From the NCBI GenBank assembly GCA_027037155.1, contig JALWBK010000317.1, positions 1 to 5,701 of the forward strand: a DNA stretch of 5,701 nt, given 5' to 3'. The DNA comes from a bacterium (GTDB taxonomy: Bacteria; Thermosulfidibacterota; Thermosulfidibacteria; Thermosulfidibacterales; Thermosulfidibacteraceae). Below, one piece after another: positions 5,510-5,701 of the stretch (position 1 is its first letter; each line of letters starts with the position of its first letter). Below the pieces are notes generated by a model. It was not told where the DNA came from and ran no database searches. It worked only from the letters and a program-made list of their open reading frames with translations. The position numbers and the translations under genes are program-made.

Positions 5510-5701
5510 AAAAGCTTATTGATGATTTTGAAAAGGCTCTGGAGAGATTGCAGGAGGCCTATTTGAAAGCTAAAAGCTCAGATGAGGTTGATTATCCATT
5601 TTTTAGGGATAGTGCTGTTCAGAGATTTGAATTTACTGTTGAGATTTTTTGGAAATGCGTAAAGGCCTTTTTGCAAAGGGTTGAGGGTATTGATTGTAGA
5701 A
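5500..5701 (+). CDS. HEPN / nucleotidyltransferase substrate-binding protein, HI0074-like, cut by right edge
   Basis: A GTG at 5500 opens a frame that continues to the window end, giving 67 residues of an expected 130-150. After an N-terminal helix (ALEKLIDDFEKALERLQEA) comes DYPFFRDSAVQRFEFTVEIFWKCVKAFL at about 34-60. This matches the hallmark of the HI0074 family, with its RDxxIQRFEFTxELxWK-type helix. The family forms a four-helix HEPN fold that dimerises and binds the MNT partner encoded just upstream. The two reading frames overlap by 10 nt, and AGAAGG at 5488-5493 is 6 nt before the GTG. The R-x4-6-H ribonuclease motif, which separates toxic HEPN proteins from non-nuclease relatives, would lie beyond the window, so toxicity cannot be judged. 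Many HI0074-type members lack it. Confidence 0.88.
   Translation, partial: MALEKLIDDFEKALERLQEAYLKAKSSDEVDYPFFRDSAVQRFEFTVEIFWKCVKAFLQRVEGIDCR

Overview
This window comes from a bacterial chromosome, probably a thermophile. The proteins are rich in Lys, Glu, Arg and Ile, the genes are packed with short gaps or overlaps, and a minimal nucleotidyltransferase/HEPN pair is present, which is common in thermophiles. The lumazine synthase and Der sequences would fit a deep-branching thermophilic lineage such as Aquificota, but the lineage cannot be fixed from the sequence alone.

Left and centre (1 to about 4975, minus strand): a co-oriented run reads from right to left. It holds a GGDEF diguanylate cyclase, ribBA (bifunctional DHBP synthase/GTP cyclohydrolase II), ribH (lumazine synthase), nusB (antitermination and rRNA processing factor), der (tandem-GTPase ribosome assembly factor), and the start of an unidentified membrane-anchored protein that runs off the left edge. 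Gaps are 45 nt (GGDEF to ribBA) and 8 nt (ribH to nusB). Overlaps are 1 nt (ribBA/ribH), 23 nt (nusB/der) and 44 nt (der/membrane ORF). A promoter-like element at the end of the GGDEF gene may let ribBA and the genes after it be transcribed independently.

The ribBA-ribH pair supplies both branch precursors of riboflavin and the enzyme that joins them; ribD and riboflavin synthase are not in the window. NusB and Der both act in rRNA and ribosome production, so the unit joins cofactor synthesis to ribosome biogenesis, with a c-di-GMP synthase placed at its head.

Right (about 4900 to 5701): a compact divergent region of 78 bp separates the preferred GGDEF start (4898) from a plus-strand cassette. 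The cassette holds an unrecognised 70-residue ORF with a good ribosome binding site, an HI0073-like minimal nucleotidyltransferase (MNT), and an HI0074-like HEPN/substrate-binding partner cut by the right edge. Neighbouring reading frames overlap by 4 and 10 nt, suggesting translational coupling. The most interesting parts are this three-gene arrangement and the GGDEF gene heading a rib-nusB-der transcription unit.
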